From: Pedobacter endophyticus
GTDB lineage: Bacteria > Bacteroidota > Bacteroidia > Sphingobacteriales > Sphingobacteriaceae
Length of the DNA stretch: 64,000 nucleotides
Direction: 5' to 3'
Assembly: GCF_015679185.1 (NCBI RefSeq)
Contig: NZ_CP064939.1
Coordinates: 682,001 to 746,000, forward strand
Below the pieces are notes generated by a model. That model did no database searches, was not told the DNA's origin, and saw only the letters and a list, made by a program, of their open reading frames with translations. The first letter of the stretch is position 1; every line of letters begins with the position of its first letter. The position numbers and the translations under genes are program-made. Of this stretch, positions 9,039 to 18,554 are shown piece by piece.

Positions 9039-11816
9039 CTATGTCCCCGAAAAATCAAAATACAACGTCATATTCAATGCCCTGCTTGGCGCCTTATCAA
9101 AATCGTAATAAATGTTTTTCATGCCCATCGGTCCTGTTGTTTCTGGTTTCTGCGTTTTCGTCCCAATTGCCGAAATTGCGTTCATAAACGAAATATCACC
9201 GTCAGGAAAAGTCGGGCTCATGTTATCGTACTCCGTATCTTTCGACTTTTTAGGGGTAAACAACCTTAAAAATACATCTTCCCGATCGGTAACCACTTTG
9301 AACGATTGCTGCTTGCCCACAAACTCGCACCAATACATATTGGAGTAATAACCTTTAAATTCGGGGTATTGCCAAGGCGCTTCGCCCGTTGCCGAGTTGT
9401 TATAATCCTTTTTCCAAATGCCAAATTCAGTGCCTTTCATTCTGTTTTTCCAAACACGGTACGGACCATTCCCTTTATATTGCACCGATTTCATTTCCGC
9501 TTCCGGGTAAGAGAAATTTAATCCGACAAACGTTGTAAAATAATCCGATGGAAAGTAGTTTACCTCCATCTTTAACCAACCCGAGGGATAAATGGTCCAT
9601 TGCAGGGTGTTCCAACTCTCCTTTTTATCAAATTTGGATGAAATTATAAGCTTTTCGCCATCCATTTTGGCTGTAAAACCTTTGAAGTTATTTACGCCCT
9701 CTTGCAAAATCGGGCCGTTTGAGAATGGAATTATCCCCTTTGCGTTTTTTGCTTGCTGCAATAATCCTGTCGTTTTATCGAAGATCAAATCAATTCCATT
9801 TGCAGATACACGATAATTCTTGGCATCTTCTTTCACAATCACTTTCGATGTGCCCGTTGTCGTTACCATTTTCGCTGCATCTTCTTTAGGCAAGGCAATC
9901 GGGAAACTCCAGGTAAATAATTCCTTACCGAAATGATCTTTAATGGTGAGGTACAAAGCATCGAAAGTTCGCCAATCAGTCGGAAGATTGATTTGCAGCT
10001 TTCCCTTTTCAAAGGGCTTCACATTTGGTGCATCAGCTTTTCCGGCTTTAAATTCAGCATCATCGCCAGTCTTAAATCGCTTTAGTTTCCACTCAAAAGT
10101 ACATTGATTAAGGTTGGTGAATGCGTAACGATTCTCTAACAAAAACGAACCGTCGAAACCTGCGGTCATTTCTCTTTTCTCTACAAAAACCGGGCTCCAA
10201 ACCTCTTTAATGGTATAGAAACTTCCTTCTTTTTCATGATAAGGACCAACAATTCCGTCGGGTCCGTGATTTCCATCAGTATCAAGTTCACCATTTTTAT
10301 CTGTACGCACCACCGCCTGATCGGCAAAATCCCAAAGGAAACCACCTGCAGAAAGTGGATTGTTCCACATCGCGTTCCAATAATCTTCAATACCCGCACC
10401 ATGCCCGCCGTCCCACATGCCATGCAGAAATTCCGTCGGCATTAAAACGTTGTGGCCGTGGTCGTAATTGCCAATTCCATAATTAAATTCGCGGTAATGT
10501 GTGGTTTCAAATCCACCAAAAACTTCCCATGGATGAATTAAAGGACGCTTTTGAATGTCTTCTTCGGAAAAAAGATGATCGAGTTCGCGGTTATGCCCGC
10601 CCTCATTTCCATTTGCCCAAAATACGATCGAAGGATGATTCTCATCATTCAGCATCATTTCTTTCATCAACTTCGTTCCGGTTGGCGTATCGTAAGTGCC
10701 ATGCCAGCCCGCCAATTCATCCATTACAAATAAGCCGAGCGAATCGCAAACATCCAAAAAGTGGCCATCGGGTGGGTAATGCGACATGCGAACGGCATTC
10801 ATGTTCATTTCTTTCATCAACAAAACATCGGCAATACTGATCTTTTTGCTCGTTGTTCTGCCCGATGATGGGTAAAACGAGTGGCGGTTTACACCTTTAA
10901 ATTTCATTTTTACACCGTTGATGTAAACGCCATCGCGTTCTTTAACCTCAACCGTTCTGAAACCAATTTTTTTAGATAACTGATGAATTTCTTTGCCGTT
11001 TTTAATTAAGGTGAAAGTTGCGGTATAAAGATTTGGAAATTCTGATGACCACAATTCAGGATTGGAGAACTGATGATTTAATACTATTTTTTTCGGTGAT
11101 CCTTTTTTTATTGAAACCGTAAATTTATCGCCAAAACGTTTTCCGTCCTGAGTTGCAAGTTCAACTTCAACTTTATCCGCATCACCCGTGTAAGTAAGCG
11201 CTGTATTTAAAGTGCCGTTGGCTTTTGCATCAATCTGAACTCGCTCGATGTGCGTTTGTGGTAATGCTTCGAGATAAACTGGCCTGAAAATACCGCCAAA
11301 GATCCAGAAATCGGCTTTACGCTCGGCCTCGTTAACGGATTGGTTGGCCGAATGTTTTGAAACCTTTGCTTCGAGTAAATTATCGCTACCAAACTTTACC
11401 AGCTTAGAAACATCGTACCTAAATACATAAAATGAGCCTTGGTGCGTTTCTCCGGCAGATTTTCCATTGATTTTAACTTCGGTATCCGTCATCGAGCCCT
11501 CAAAAACGATATCAATTTTTCGGTTTTTCCAATCGGCCGGAACCTTAAAATTAAATTTGTAAAGCCCTTGTTCTTTTCCCTTGTTTTCCTCTTTGTTGAA
11601 ACCGTAATTATATTTCCCAAAACCCTGCAATTCCCAGTTAGATGGTACCGGAATGGTGGTCCATTTACCCGAATTTGCTCCTGCCGTACAGAAAAAATCC
11701 CAGTTAACAGTATTGTCGTTTCCGGTTCCTGATAGATATAATTTCTCTGTTTGCTGTGCTTTTACGAAGCAAAACATGGTCATTAAACCTAAAAAAAGTA
11801 TAAATCTGCGTTTCAT
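9039..11816 (-). CDS. GH2 beta-galactosidase-type glycosidase
   Basis: 925 residues with signal peptide MKRRFILFLGLMTMFCFVKA. A sugar-binding domain is visible (IPVPSNWELQGFGKYNYG, VKINGKSAGETHQGSF), then an Ig-like domain and the TIM barrel from about residue 297 (VYINGVKMKFKGVNRHSFYP, NAVRMSHYPPDGHFLDVCDS). The acid/base Glu is in FWANGNEGGHN (about 405) and the probable nucleophile Glu in PTEFLHG (about 462). Beta-sandwich domains complete the C-terminus. Its ATG overlaps the stop of the upstream esterase (TAATG), implying translational coupling. RG-II loci use GH2 enzymes against beta-galacturonic acid, beta-glucuronic acid or L-arabinopyranose; which applies here cannot be read from sequence. 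Confidence 0.9.
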   Translation of the reverse strand: MKRRFILFLGLMTMFCFVKAQQTEKLYLSGTGNDNTVNWDFFCTAGANSGKWTTIPVPSNWELQGFGKYNYGFNKEENKGKEQGLYKFNFKVPADWKNRKIDIVFEGSMTDTEVKINGKSAGETHQGSFYVFRYDVSKLVKFGSDNLLEAKVSKHSANQSVNEAERKADFWIFGGIFRPVYLEALPQTHIERVQIDAKANGTLNTALTYTGDADKVEVELATQDGKRFGDKFTVSIKKGSPKKIVLNHQFSNPELWSSEFPNLYTATFTLIKNGKEIHQLSKKIGFRTVEVKERDGVYINGVKMKFKGVNRHSFYPSSGRTTSKKISIADVLLMKEMNMNAVRMSHYPPDGHFLDVCDSLGLFVMDELAGWHGTYDTPTGTKLMKEMMLNDENHPSIVFWANGNEGGHNRELDHLFSEEDIQKRPLIHPWEVFGGFETTHYREFNYGIGNYDHGHNVLMPTEFLHGMWDGGHGAGIEDYWNAMWNNPLSAGGFLWDFADQAVVRTDKNGELDTDGNHGPDGIVGPYHEKEGSFYTIKEVWSPVFVEKREMTAGFDGSFLLENRYAFTNLNQCTFEWKLKRFKTGDDAEFKAGKADAPNVKPFEKGKLQINLPTDWRTFDALYLTIKDHFGKELFTWSFPIALPKEDAAKMVTTTGTSKVIVKEDAKNYRVSANGIDLIFDKTTGLLQQAKNAKGIIPFSNGPILQEGVNNFKGFTAKMDGEKLIISSKFDKKESWNTLQWTIYPSGWLKMEVNYFPSDYFTTFVGLNFSYPEAEMKSVQYKGNGPYRVWKNRMKGTEFGIWKKDYNNSATGEAPWQYPEFKGYYSNMYWCEFVGKQQSFKVVTDREDVFLRLFTPKKSKDTEYDNMSPTFPDGDISFMNAISAIGTKTQKPETTGPMGMKNIYYDFDKAPSRALNMTLYFDFSGT

Positions 11817-13231
11817 TAATTGGGTTTAAATTGGGCGGTTAAAGGATTATCGGTCCTAAATGGCAAGGCGGGCAAACCATAGGTGCTAAAGTTTCCGGTT
11901 GGGCTTTCTGTCCAGTTATAACGAACAGCTGTTGGCGCTGAAATTCCTTTTGAAGAAACCACAACCTTACCATCCCTTACAATAGCGTTGGCATCGACGA
12001 ATTTGCCGTCTTTTCCGGCGATTGTAAATCCAGTAATGGGTTCGTTGTTTAATTCCAAATTTTGAAAAGTGAGCGCCGCTTTTCCGTTTTTAAAGGAAGC
12101 CGATTGGTAAACGGGGCCCGAAAAAGGAATGTCTTTATTATAGGTTTTAGCCAACGCCAAAAGTGCCAGTCTCCTACCCACTTCCCATTTGTAGGTTGGG
12201 TGCAAATCGCCGCCATTATCGTTTAAATCAGTTGTCGACACCATTCCGGTGTTGGGCATGCGCAAAATTTGCTGCTGTGCCTCCCAAAACTTCGGCTCGG
12301 TATCAGCAGTTAAAACCACCTTATCACTTTTCTGCTTGCTATAATCAAAAGGCGCAATTTGCACATAATAAAATGGCAGTTGCTCGCCCCAGGTTTTGCG
12401 CCAAAGGTTGATCAACGTTTTCATTTTATACGCATAGCTGATGTCTTCATTTAAAAAGCAATTGGTTTCGCCTTGATACCACAAAAATCCGCGGATCTTA
12501 AATTTCGAAAGGGGCTCAATCATTGGGGTATAAAATTTACCGGGATCGTTGCTTACTTTCTGCGTTTTAAAATACGGCTCCTGTGCAAAGGCCTCGGGCG
12601 AAATCCATGGTTCAATTGCACTACCCGAAACGGCAGAACAGATCATCCCAACAGGAACGCCCAGTTTTTCCTGAACTTCTTTCGCAAAGAAATAGCCGGC
12701 AGCGGAAAATGCCCGCAAAGCAGAATCCTGTGCAACAGCCCAGCTTTTATGAATGGAATCGGGTTTTGTTAATTGTTTACGGTTCACCAGAAAAATCCTG
12801 ATTTGCTGATTATGCGCTTTGGCCACTTCATCAGATGGGAAACCCATTGCTTCGTTTTTAGGTTTCGGAATTTTTACAAGCTTGCGCATTTCGTAAACCA
12901 TGTTCGATTGACCTGAGCAAACCCAAACCTCACCGACCAAAATATTTGTCAGTTCGATTTTGTTAGCGCCGGAAATGGTCATCGTTTGTGGCTTTGCCGA
13001 CGTTTTCAATGGCGAGAGAACAACAGACCAATTTCCTTTTTCGTTGGTGATAGCTTGTTTCTTTTGACCAGCAAAAGCAACTTCAACCTTTTCATTTGGC
13101 GAGGCAAAGCCCCAAATATTGATCGCCTTATCGCGTTGCAGCACCATGTCGCTTGACAGGATTTGCGGCAATAAGATTTTTGCGTTTGCGGAAAAGGAGA
13201 ATAGGGAAAATAAAATAATTAGAGTCGTCAT
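11816..13231 (-). CDS. Sialate-O-acetylesterase-type SGNH esterase (start codon lies in a repeat)
   Basis: The best start is 13231, giving 471 residues beginning MTTLIILFSLFSFSANAKIL. The longer open frame upstream is translated repeat DNA. SGNH blocks are visible: CSGQSNM (nucleophile Ser), the SAVSGSAIEPW block, WYQGETN (block III) and DLHPTYKWEVG (Asp-His). An Ig-like N-domain (LLPQILSSDMVLQRDKAINI) is typical of this SASA/CE20 group. The likely role is removal of O-acetyl groups from pectin side chains, in the periplasm. The ATG at 13231-13229 is inside the terminal GTCATTTCGA of a palindromic repeat. The signal peptide lacks the usual basic N-region, so the original start may have been replaced. 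The gene is coupled to GH2 by a TAATG overlap. Confidence 0.85.
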   Translation of the reverse strand: MTTLIILFSLFSFSANAKILLPQILSSDMVLQRDKAINIWGFASPNEKVEVAFAGQKKQAITNEKGNWSVVLSPLKTSAKPQTMTISGANKIELTNILVGEVWVCSGQSNMVYEMRKLVKIPKPKNEAMGFPSDEVAKAHNQQIRIFLVNRKQLTKPDSIHKSWAVAQDSALRAFSAAGYFFAKEVQEKLGVPVGMICSAVSGSAIEPWISPEAFAQEPYFKTQKVSNDPGKFYTPMIEPLSKFKIRGFLWYQGETNCFLNEDISYAYKMKTLINLWRKTWGEQLPFYYVQIAPFDYSKQKSDKVVLTADTEPKFWEAQQQILRMPNTGMVSTTDLNDNGGDLHPTYKWEVGRRLALLALAKTYNKDIPFSGPVYQSASFKNGKAALTFQNLELNNEPITGFTIAGKDGKFVDANAIVRDGKVVVSSKGISAPTAVRYNWTESPTGNFSTYGLPALPFRTDNPLTAQFKPN

Positions 13232-13637
13232 TTCGAGCGAAGTGCAACGAAGCCGAGAAATCTTTTCCACTAGGTTCAAGGATTTCTCCGCTACGGTCGA
13301 AATGACGGTATGTTCTAAACACAAGGTCGTCTTTCCCGCGCAGGCGGGAATCTTAAAGCTACTTGCATTACGATTCTCAATCGAGTTGGGAATGACGAAT
13401 GGAAAGGATTTCTCGGCTGCGCTCAAAATGACGGTACGTTTTGACAACAAGGTCGTCTTTCCCGCGCAGGCGGGAATCTTAAAGCACTTTGCATTACGAT
13501 TCCCAATCGAGTTGGGAATGACGAATGGAAAGGATTTCTCCGTTAAGGCGGTCGTCATTGCGAAGCCGGGCTTGTGTGAGCTGAAGCAATCTGATCTGTT
13601 GAATGAGATTGCTTCCTCGTTCCTCCTCGCAATGACG
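13226..13637. repeat. Cluster of four to five palindromic repeats of three families
   Basis: The order is as follows. An R2 unit lies at 13,226-13,307 (cgtcatttcgagcg...cgaaatgacgg). An R4 unit lies at 13,326-13,397 (TTCCCGCGCAGGCGGGAA hairpin, ending gggaatgacg). An R2 right arm lies at about 13,408-13,434. A second R4 is at 13,452-13,523 and an R1 at 13,553-13,637. Nothing coding is seen in 13,232-13,683. Confidence 0.8.
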
Positions 13638-13683
13638 ATATGTTTAAAAACCGAAAACTCCAAACTATTAACTGCTAACTGTC

Positions 13684-15516
13684 TCAAAATCCCTCCGTTT
13701 TTAAGTACTTAATCGAATAAACTGCTTCCTTTTGCTCTTGTTCACCAGCATTGGGCAAATCGTAAGTTTGATCGGCAGGCGTATCAACATCAGGAAAACG
13801 ACGTACATCACCAGTGCGGAAAACAATCCGCGAAACTGCTGTAACGGGCTGAAATGCCAAGCTGGTTAAGGCGTCTTTTCCATTTACAGTTACGGTGTAA
13901 AAACGGCTATGTGCATCAAGCTTCAACTTAATGTCGTAGGTTTTACCAGCTTCGTATTTCATAAAGTTTTTATAACGGGCGCCCGCTTTTCCGCTTAAAA
14001 CGCCTGCGGTATCAAAAGTCAAACGAACAGTTGCTGTACCTTTTTCATCTTGTAATTCAATTTCCAACAAACCGAAATCTTTCTGCTTTGGTGTTACCGA
14101 AAACGAAGTAACTACTTTTTTTGAGGCTGGAAACAATCGTTCAGCTTTTGCATAATCGAACGGGTCTTTATCTCGTAAAATCAAACTACCATTCTCAACT
14201 TTCACTGGCGCCCAAAGCGGACTGTAAATGTTCCAGTTTTCGAGCTCCTTGCCTTTCGGCAGCTTTCCGAAATCGTCATTTACATGTATTGTGGCTTTAT
14301 TATTAACCGGAACAGGCACCGAAGAAACCCAAATATCTTCTTTGTTCATGCTGTAGGTAACCCATAGTTTCCCATCGGCGGGCTTTCCGTTACCTTCAAT
14401 AATGCCACGAACATACTGCGGGCCGTACGATTTGTAATTTCCTCCGTATCGCATCGGCGTGATTTCCCCGTTAACCAGCAACAAAGTGGTATAATTCAAT
14501 CCATTTTTACTGGTCGAAATGGCTAAAGGCCAACGATATTCTGATGGATTATAAACGGTAGCGTAATTTCCATCCGAGGTTTTTTGCCCCCAAATTTTAG
14601 CGTTGCTGTTAACAAAACCGGGCGCTCGGAAAGCACTTTCTGGCCAACTTTTTCCATTATCAGTACTGATCGCCGTTAATGCATTTTTCCATAAGCCAAC
14701 CACTCTTCCATCGGGTAAATGGTAGTAACTAAAGGCTTTGTATTGTTTTTGCAGCGTAATCAAAGGGTCTTTGCGGTCGGCTTCTTCGTTCCACTGCTGC
14801 GTCATTAACCTGTTTGCTAACAACTCTTTACAAGCCTCAACAAAAGCTTGGTTTTTGCTTTTTGTGAAATATGGATACTTGGTGTTCTTTTCTGAATAAC
14901 CCGGATTGTAATGAATAAAATAAATCGGGCCGTATTTTCCGTCGGCTTGAATTTCCCTTACTGCTCTACCAATCCCATTACCGTCGTTCGGGTCGTCTTT
15001 AGCATCGAAACTGATAGCATAAAAGCCCAAAACCAAAAACACATTTTTAGTGGAAACGTAAAAGCCCATGCGCTGGTGCATTACGGCATCAAGATCTTTT
15101 GCTACATCGGTTCTGCCTTTTTTCGTCGTTCCATCAGGAATGCGGTAAATCGGGAAAATAACGTCGGGTTTGGTCCAGGTGTAGCCATCTGACGAAGATT
15201 GCAGAAATGTTTGCCCCGGCGGAATGCTCTCGCCCACTTTATCACTTAGATATTCGACGTAAAATTTATTATTCCAGTAGGCCAACATTGGGGCGTGGTT
15301 ATACGTCCAACCGAAGTTTTCGGCCAGTTCGGGGTGTTCTCTATTCGCCCTAAAAGTTTGGATGTTGTGAACGCCCATTACCGGCGAAAGTTGCCCATGA
15401 TGGTAATCGGCATTGACCAATGTTTTTCCTGTATAACGCACTGTATCTTGCGCTTGCGAAGAAGATATCGCAAAGGCAAAAGGCAGTGTTAAACAAAGTA
15501 TTTTAAATTTATTCAT
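13684..15516 (-). CDS. Secreted propeller-type protein, GH143-like candidate
   Basis: 610 residues with signal peptide ending near SSSQAQ. The sequence is rich in propeller-like segments: FLQSSSDGYTWTKPDVIFP, AISTDNGKSWPESAFRAPGF (an Asp-box) and AISTSKNGLNYTTLLLV. A C-terminal beta-sandwich follows from about residue 430 (NDDFGKLPKGKELENWNIYS, YDIKLKLDAHSRFYTVTVNG), like a concanavalin/3-keto-disaccharide domain. I do not recognise it with certainty. In this locus the best fit is GH143, the RG-II Dha (2-keto-3-deoxy-lyxo-heptulosaric acid) hydrolase family. In characterised Bacteroides proteins that domain is fused to GH142; here a GH142-like protein is encoded separately at 56,146. An uncharacterised exo-sialidase-like family is the alternative. 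Confidence 0.55.
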   Translation of the reverse strand: MNKFKILCLTLPFAFAISSSQAQDTVRYTGKTLVNADYHHGQLSPVMGVHNIQTFRANREHPELAENFGWTYNHAPMLAYWNNKFYVEYLSDKVGESIPPGQTFLQSSSDGYTWTKPDVIFPIYRIPDGTTKKGRTDVAKDLDAVMHQRMGFYVSTKNVFLVLGFYAISFDAKDDPNDGNGIGRAVREIQADGKYGPIYFIHYNPGYSEKNTKYPYFTKSKNQAFVEACKELLANRLMTQQWNEEADRKDPLITLQKQYKAFSYYHLPDGRVVGLWKNALTAISTDNGKSWPESAFRAPGFVNSNAKIWGQKTSDGNYATVYNPSEYRWPLAISTSKNGLNYTTLLLVNGEITPMRYGGNYKSYGPQYVRGIIEGNGKPADGKLWVTYSMNKEDIWVSSVPVPVNNKATIHVNDDFGKLPKGKELENWNIYSPLWAPVKVENGSLILRDKDPFDYAKAERLFPASKKVVTSFSVTPKQKDFGLLEIELQDEKGTATVRLTFDTAGVLSGKAGARYKNFMKYEAGKTYDIKLKLDAHSRFYTVTVNGKDALTSLAFQPVTAVSRIVFRTGDVRRFPDVDTPADQTYDLPNAGEQEQKEAVYSIKYLKTEGF

Positions 15517-15542
15517 TTTTAACGTTTTTTGAGTTTCCTTAA

Positions 15543-15712
15543 CCGTTGACTGAAGTCAACGGCAATGTAAACCACTTGTTGTCATGCTGAGGTACGAAGC
15601 ATCTATTCGTTTTTATCTACTGCCCTTGCCCACCCACTGCCCTTTTTTTGGCAGTGGTCTTTTAACGTTTCGTTTTCCATCGCCTGGGGATCCTTCGTTC
15701 CTCAGGATGACA
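15543..15712. repeat. R5 hairpin followed by an R3 repeat
   Basis: The perfect 20-nt palindrome CCGTTGACTGAAGTCAACGG is at 15,543-15,562. An R3 unit follows at about 15,580-15,712 (tgtcatgctgaggtacgaag ... cgttcctcaggatgaca). Confidence 0.8.
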
Positions 15713-15737
15713 AACCGGGGGAAATGACGGCACTATG

Positions 15738-16673
15738 TTAATTTCCATTCTTCTTCAACTCCTCAATTACTTTTCGTTTCACCTTTATTATCGTTCCGTG
15801 TTTATGCCCTTCGGGAACTGAAACCTCGGAAGTCACATCTTTAAACGTTTTAAAATCAGCCGTTTTGTAAGCTGAATAAACCTTTTGCCCGTAAGCATCA
15901 AAGTAAATCAGCCATTCTTTACCAACTTTAACAACTGTCGGCCCTTCCGTTAATTTAGGGCTAAAAGTCTCAGAAACATTTTCGTATGGCCCTAAAGCAT
16001 CTTTCGCAAAGGCGACCTTTAAATTCCGGTTTGGCCTTGTGTTATCCTTTAAAACTAATACATAATCACTCGGTTTGCGTTTCACAATTACGGCGTCAAT
16101 CACGCTGAAACCCGGATCTAAAAATAACTTCGGTTGAGAAAAACTCACAAAATCCTTCGTTGTGATGCTATACATCCGGTGGTTGTTCTCTTCTTCTTCA
16201 ATTCCTTTGTCAAAGCGAAAGGGTATTGTTGATGCCCAAATGATCACATATTCCTTTTTCTCGTCATCATAAAAAATTTCTGGCGCCCAAACATTTACTG
16301 TTTTAGGTTCATCTTTCATTACTTCGATAAATTGTTGCTTGCTCCAATGGATTAAATCCTTCGAACTGGCATAACCAAAGCCTTTGTCGCCTTTCCAACT
16401 GCATGTCCACACCAAATGGAATGTTCCATCGGGCCCTTGGACCATTGACGGGTCGCGTAAAACTTTCTGCGTTCCAACTTCGGGCTTCAAAAACGTTTTG
16501 TTTAAATCGGTCCAGTGGTAGGCGTCGTAGCTGTATAAAAGTCGTAGGCCCTCGTTTGCAGGTTCATGAAATGAGGTAAAAATGTACGCTTGTTTTGAGC
16601 AAGATGTTAATCCGCACAAAGCCAGGCCAATAATGGCTAAGCGTAATGTTGATATGTATTTTGCTTTTAACAT
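15738..16673 (-). CDS. GH43-type five-bladed propeller lipoprotein
   Basis: The start was set at 16,673 (MLKAKYISTLRLAIIGLALC GLTSCSK), giving 311 residues with a lipobox LTSC; the frame upstream runs into an R5/R1 repeat region. GH43 landmarks are visible: LRDPSM (catalytic-base Asp), NVWAPEIFYDDEKKEYVIIW (WAPE motif), SVIDAVIVKRKPSDYVLVLK (pKa-modulating Asp) and LTEGPTVVKVGKEWLIYFDA (acid Glu). It is therefore a lipid-anchored arabinofuranosidase/galactosidase-type enzyme, possibly on the outer membrane. RG-II and RG-I arabinose are plausible targets. The short length implies a single propeller without an accessory module. Confidence 0.82.
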   Translation of the reverse strand: MLKAKYISTLRLAIIGLALCGLTSCSKQAYIFTSFHEPANEGLRLLYSYDAYHWTDLNKTFLKPEVGTQKVLRDPSMVQGPDGTFHLVWTCSWKGDKGFGYASSKDLIHWSKQQFIEVMKDEPKTVNVWAPEIFYDDEKKEYVIIWASTIPFRFDKGIEEEENNHRMYSITTKDFVSFSQPKLFLDPGFSVIDAVIVKRKPSDYVLVLKDNTRPNRNLKVAFAKDALGPYENVSETFSPKLTEGPTVVKVGKEWLIYFDAYGQKVYSAYKTADFKTFKDVTSEVSVPEGHKHGTIIKVKRKVIEELKKNGN

Positions 16674-16692
16674 GTTGTTTTTATTTAAATCT

Positions 16693-17143
16693 CCGTTGAC
16701 TAAAGTCAACGGCAATGAATGCAATTCGTTTAGGTGGTCGTCATTGCGAAGCTGGGTTTGTGCGAGCTGAAGCAATCTGACTCCACTAATGAGATTGCTT
16801 CGTGCCTCGCAATGACGACTTTTCTATTCTTCAAACCGTTGACTAAAGTCAACGGCAATGAAATGTAATTGGCTCAATGATGTTCGCTAGTCCATTCATT
16901 GCCGTCAGTTTCAACTGACGGAGAGCCAAATGAAATGTATTTTATTCACTACCTTGCCTACCTGCTTTTCTTTGGCAATGGTTCATTAACGTTCGTTTTT
17001 CATCGCTTGCAGGTTCTTCGCTATGCTCAGATCCGATAGCTATCGGATGACAAACTTGGCAAATCGTCATTGCGAAGCCGGACTTGTGCGAGCTGAAGCA
17101 ATCTGATTTATAGAATGAGATTGCTTCGTGCCTCGCAATGACG
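16693..17143. repeat. Repeat-filled intergenic region (R5, R1, R3)
   Basis: R5 hairpins lie at 16,693-16,712 and 16,836-16,855 (CCGTTGACTAAAGTCAACGG), with a variant CCGTCAGTTTCAACTGACGG at 16,902-16,921. R1 units lie at 16,739-16,817 and 17,065-17,143. An R3 fragment spans about 16,930-17,053 and contains the 18-nt perfect palindrome ATCCGATAGCTATCGGAT (17,031-17,048). No gene is present. Confidence 0.8.
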
Positions 17144-17151
17144 ATTTAGTC

Positions 17152-18552
17152 TTATATCTTATCCAATACCAAAACCCAATCGTTCCCATTTGCAGGTTCG
17201 CCCGGTGGGTCAAATTCCTTAATTCCTTTATTCTCAAATTCACCAATTGTTGTAAACTTTCCCGTTCTTGGGTCAAACCATGATGCTTTTACATCATCGC
17301 TATCAACCTTGCCCATCTGCACACTAAAATTTCTTCCCGTGTACGTGTAGAGCATAGCAAACTCTTCGCCTCTTGTTGCCATAACACGATCATATTTCTC
17401 GCCGTTTTTACCTGCAACCAATGTTTGATCTGGAATCCGATCAAAATACGAGCGAGATAGCATCAGCTCTTTTAAATACTTCATTTGCTTGGCACCGGGA
17501 GCATTTATCGCCGTTATCCACTGGTCTTTAGGCCCGTAAGCGGGTTTCGGATCGGTTTTCTTGTACATCTGCATCACCGAATTGTGGCCATAGGTGTAGC
17601 CGAAAGCACCTGCAAAAACCGACCAATAACCATATCTTCTCACATCGGCATCCGTCCAACGCAGCTGCAGGGTATCGTGCAGGCCCTGCGGAATATCTTC
17701 GTACGAGGGTTCGCCATCAATCGTCGGTTTCGTTGGCTTCAGTTTATAATCGGCCTCCATATACCTCCAATTGTCCTCTCCGTAATGTAATTTTTCATTC
17801 TTGGATGTGTCTTGATCGTAACGGCGGTGACCGGATTGCACCATATCGAAGTCGTTCCATTTGGCGTTATGAAACCATTGCGATGAAGCCGTCCGTCCTC
17901 TTGGATGGAAAGTGATTAAATGATTGGGATCGTTTGCCCTCAACGTTTCGCCAATGGTGTACCAAACCTTCAAGCCATCCGTTCCTTTAATATCGCCTCC
18001 GTTCAGCCAAATGATGTTCCATTTATCTTTGTATCGTTTAGCCAAAAATGCCGCATAAGCCTTGGCCTGCGCCTCATCCACTCTCTTTTCCTTTACGTTT
18101 GTTCCCCAAACGGGTACCAAAGCCATGTAAAGCCCTTTCTCGGCAGCTTTATCAACCATATAATCTACATGGTCCCAATAATCATAAGCCACCGAATCTT
18201 TTGGATTATTCCCTTCGGTTAAAAGGGGTTTCGAAACATCACTCGTTACCAAGGCAGAGTCGCCATACACATTTTTCGCGGCTACATCGTGTAACACCAT
18301 CACCTGAATAACGTTGAAACCTTTCTGTTTCCGATCCTCTAAATAGGTATTCGATTCTTCGCGGGTTAATTTACTAAACAGCAACCAGCCCGTATCGCCA
18401 AGCCAAAAAAACGGCTTTCCGTCCTCCGTTTCCAGATATCTGCCATTTTTGGAGACCGAAAGGCTTTTATCGCCGAATTCGGTTTTTTCCTTGCAGCCAA
18501 AAGTGAGCAAAGCAACCACCGCAAACAGAAATATTTTATATTTAGTGTTCAT
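17152..18552 (-). CDS. GH140 family lipoprotein (apiosidase-type)
   Basis: 466 residues. MNTKYKIFLFAVVALLTFGC is a lipoprotein signal (lipobox LTFGC). The catalytic DUF4038 TIM barrel opens RYLETEDGKPFFWLGDTGW and includes IIWLNGGD (Asp187, expected acid/base) and PTIDGEPSYE (Glu281, expected nucleophile), matching the Asp/Glu pair used by GH140. The C-terminus (VMATRGEEFAMLYTYTGRNF ... WFDPRTGKF) is the beta-sandwich once called a putative collagen-binding domain. GH140 is known for releasing side-chain disaccharides from RG-II by cutting the apiose-galacturonate link, so this is the strongest RG-II marker in the window. It lies 2 bp downstream of the 1051-residue protein, so the two are surely co-translated. 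Confidence 0.92.
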   Translation of the reverse strand: MNTKYKIFLFAVVALLTFGCKEKTEFGDKSLSVSKNGRYLETEDGKPFFWLGDTGWLLFSKLTREESNTYLEDRKQKGFNVIQVMVLHDVAAKNVYGDSALVTSDVSKPLLTEGNNPKDSVAYDYWDHVDYMVDKAAEKGLYMALVPVWGTNVKEKRVDEAQAKAYAAFLAKRYKDKWNIIWLNGGDIKGTDGLKVWYTIGETLRANDPNHLITFHPRGRTASSQWFHNAKWNDFDMVQSGHRRYDQDTSKNEKLHYGEDNWRYMEADYKLKPTKPTIDGEPSYEDIPQGLHDTLQLRWTDADVRRYGYWSVFAGAFGYTYGHNSVMQMYKKTDPKPAYGPKDQWITAINAPGAKQMKYLKELMLSRSYFDRIPDQTLVAGKNGEKYDRVMATRGEEFAMLYTYTGRNFSVQMGKVDSDDVKASWFDPRTGKFTTIGEFENKGIKEFDPPGEPANGNDWVLVLDKI

Positions 18553-18554
18553 AA

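Noticed and set aside
8657..9058. 133-codon minus-strand frame
   Set aside because: It is a translation of two R1 repeats (recurring 'ASVEFILSEVERLKASFAMT') with no gene-like start.
13232..13687. N-terminal extension of the SGNH esterase to 623 residues
   Set aside because: The extra 150 residues are translated R1, R2 and R4 repeats; a signal peptide starts at 13,231.
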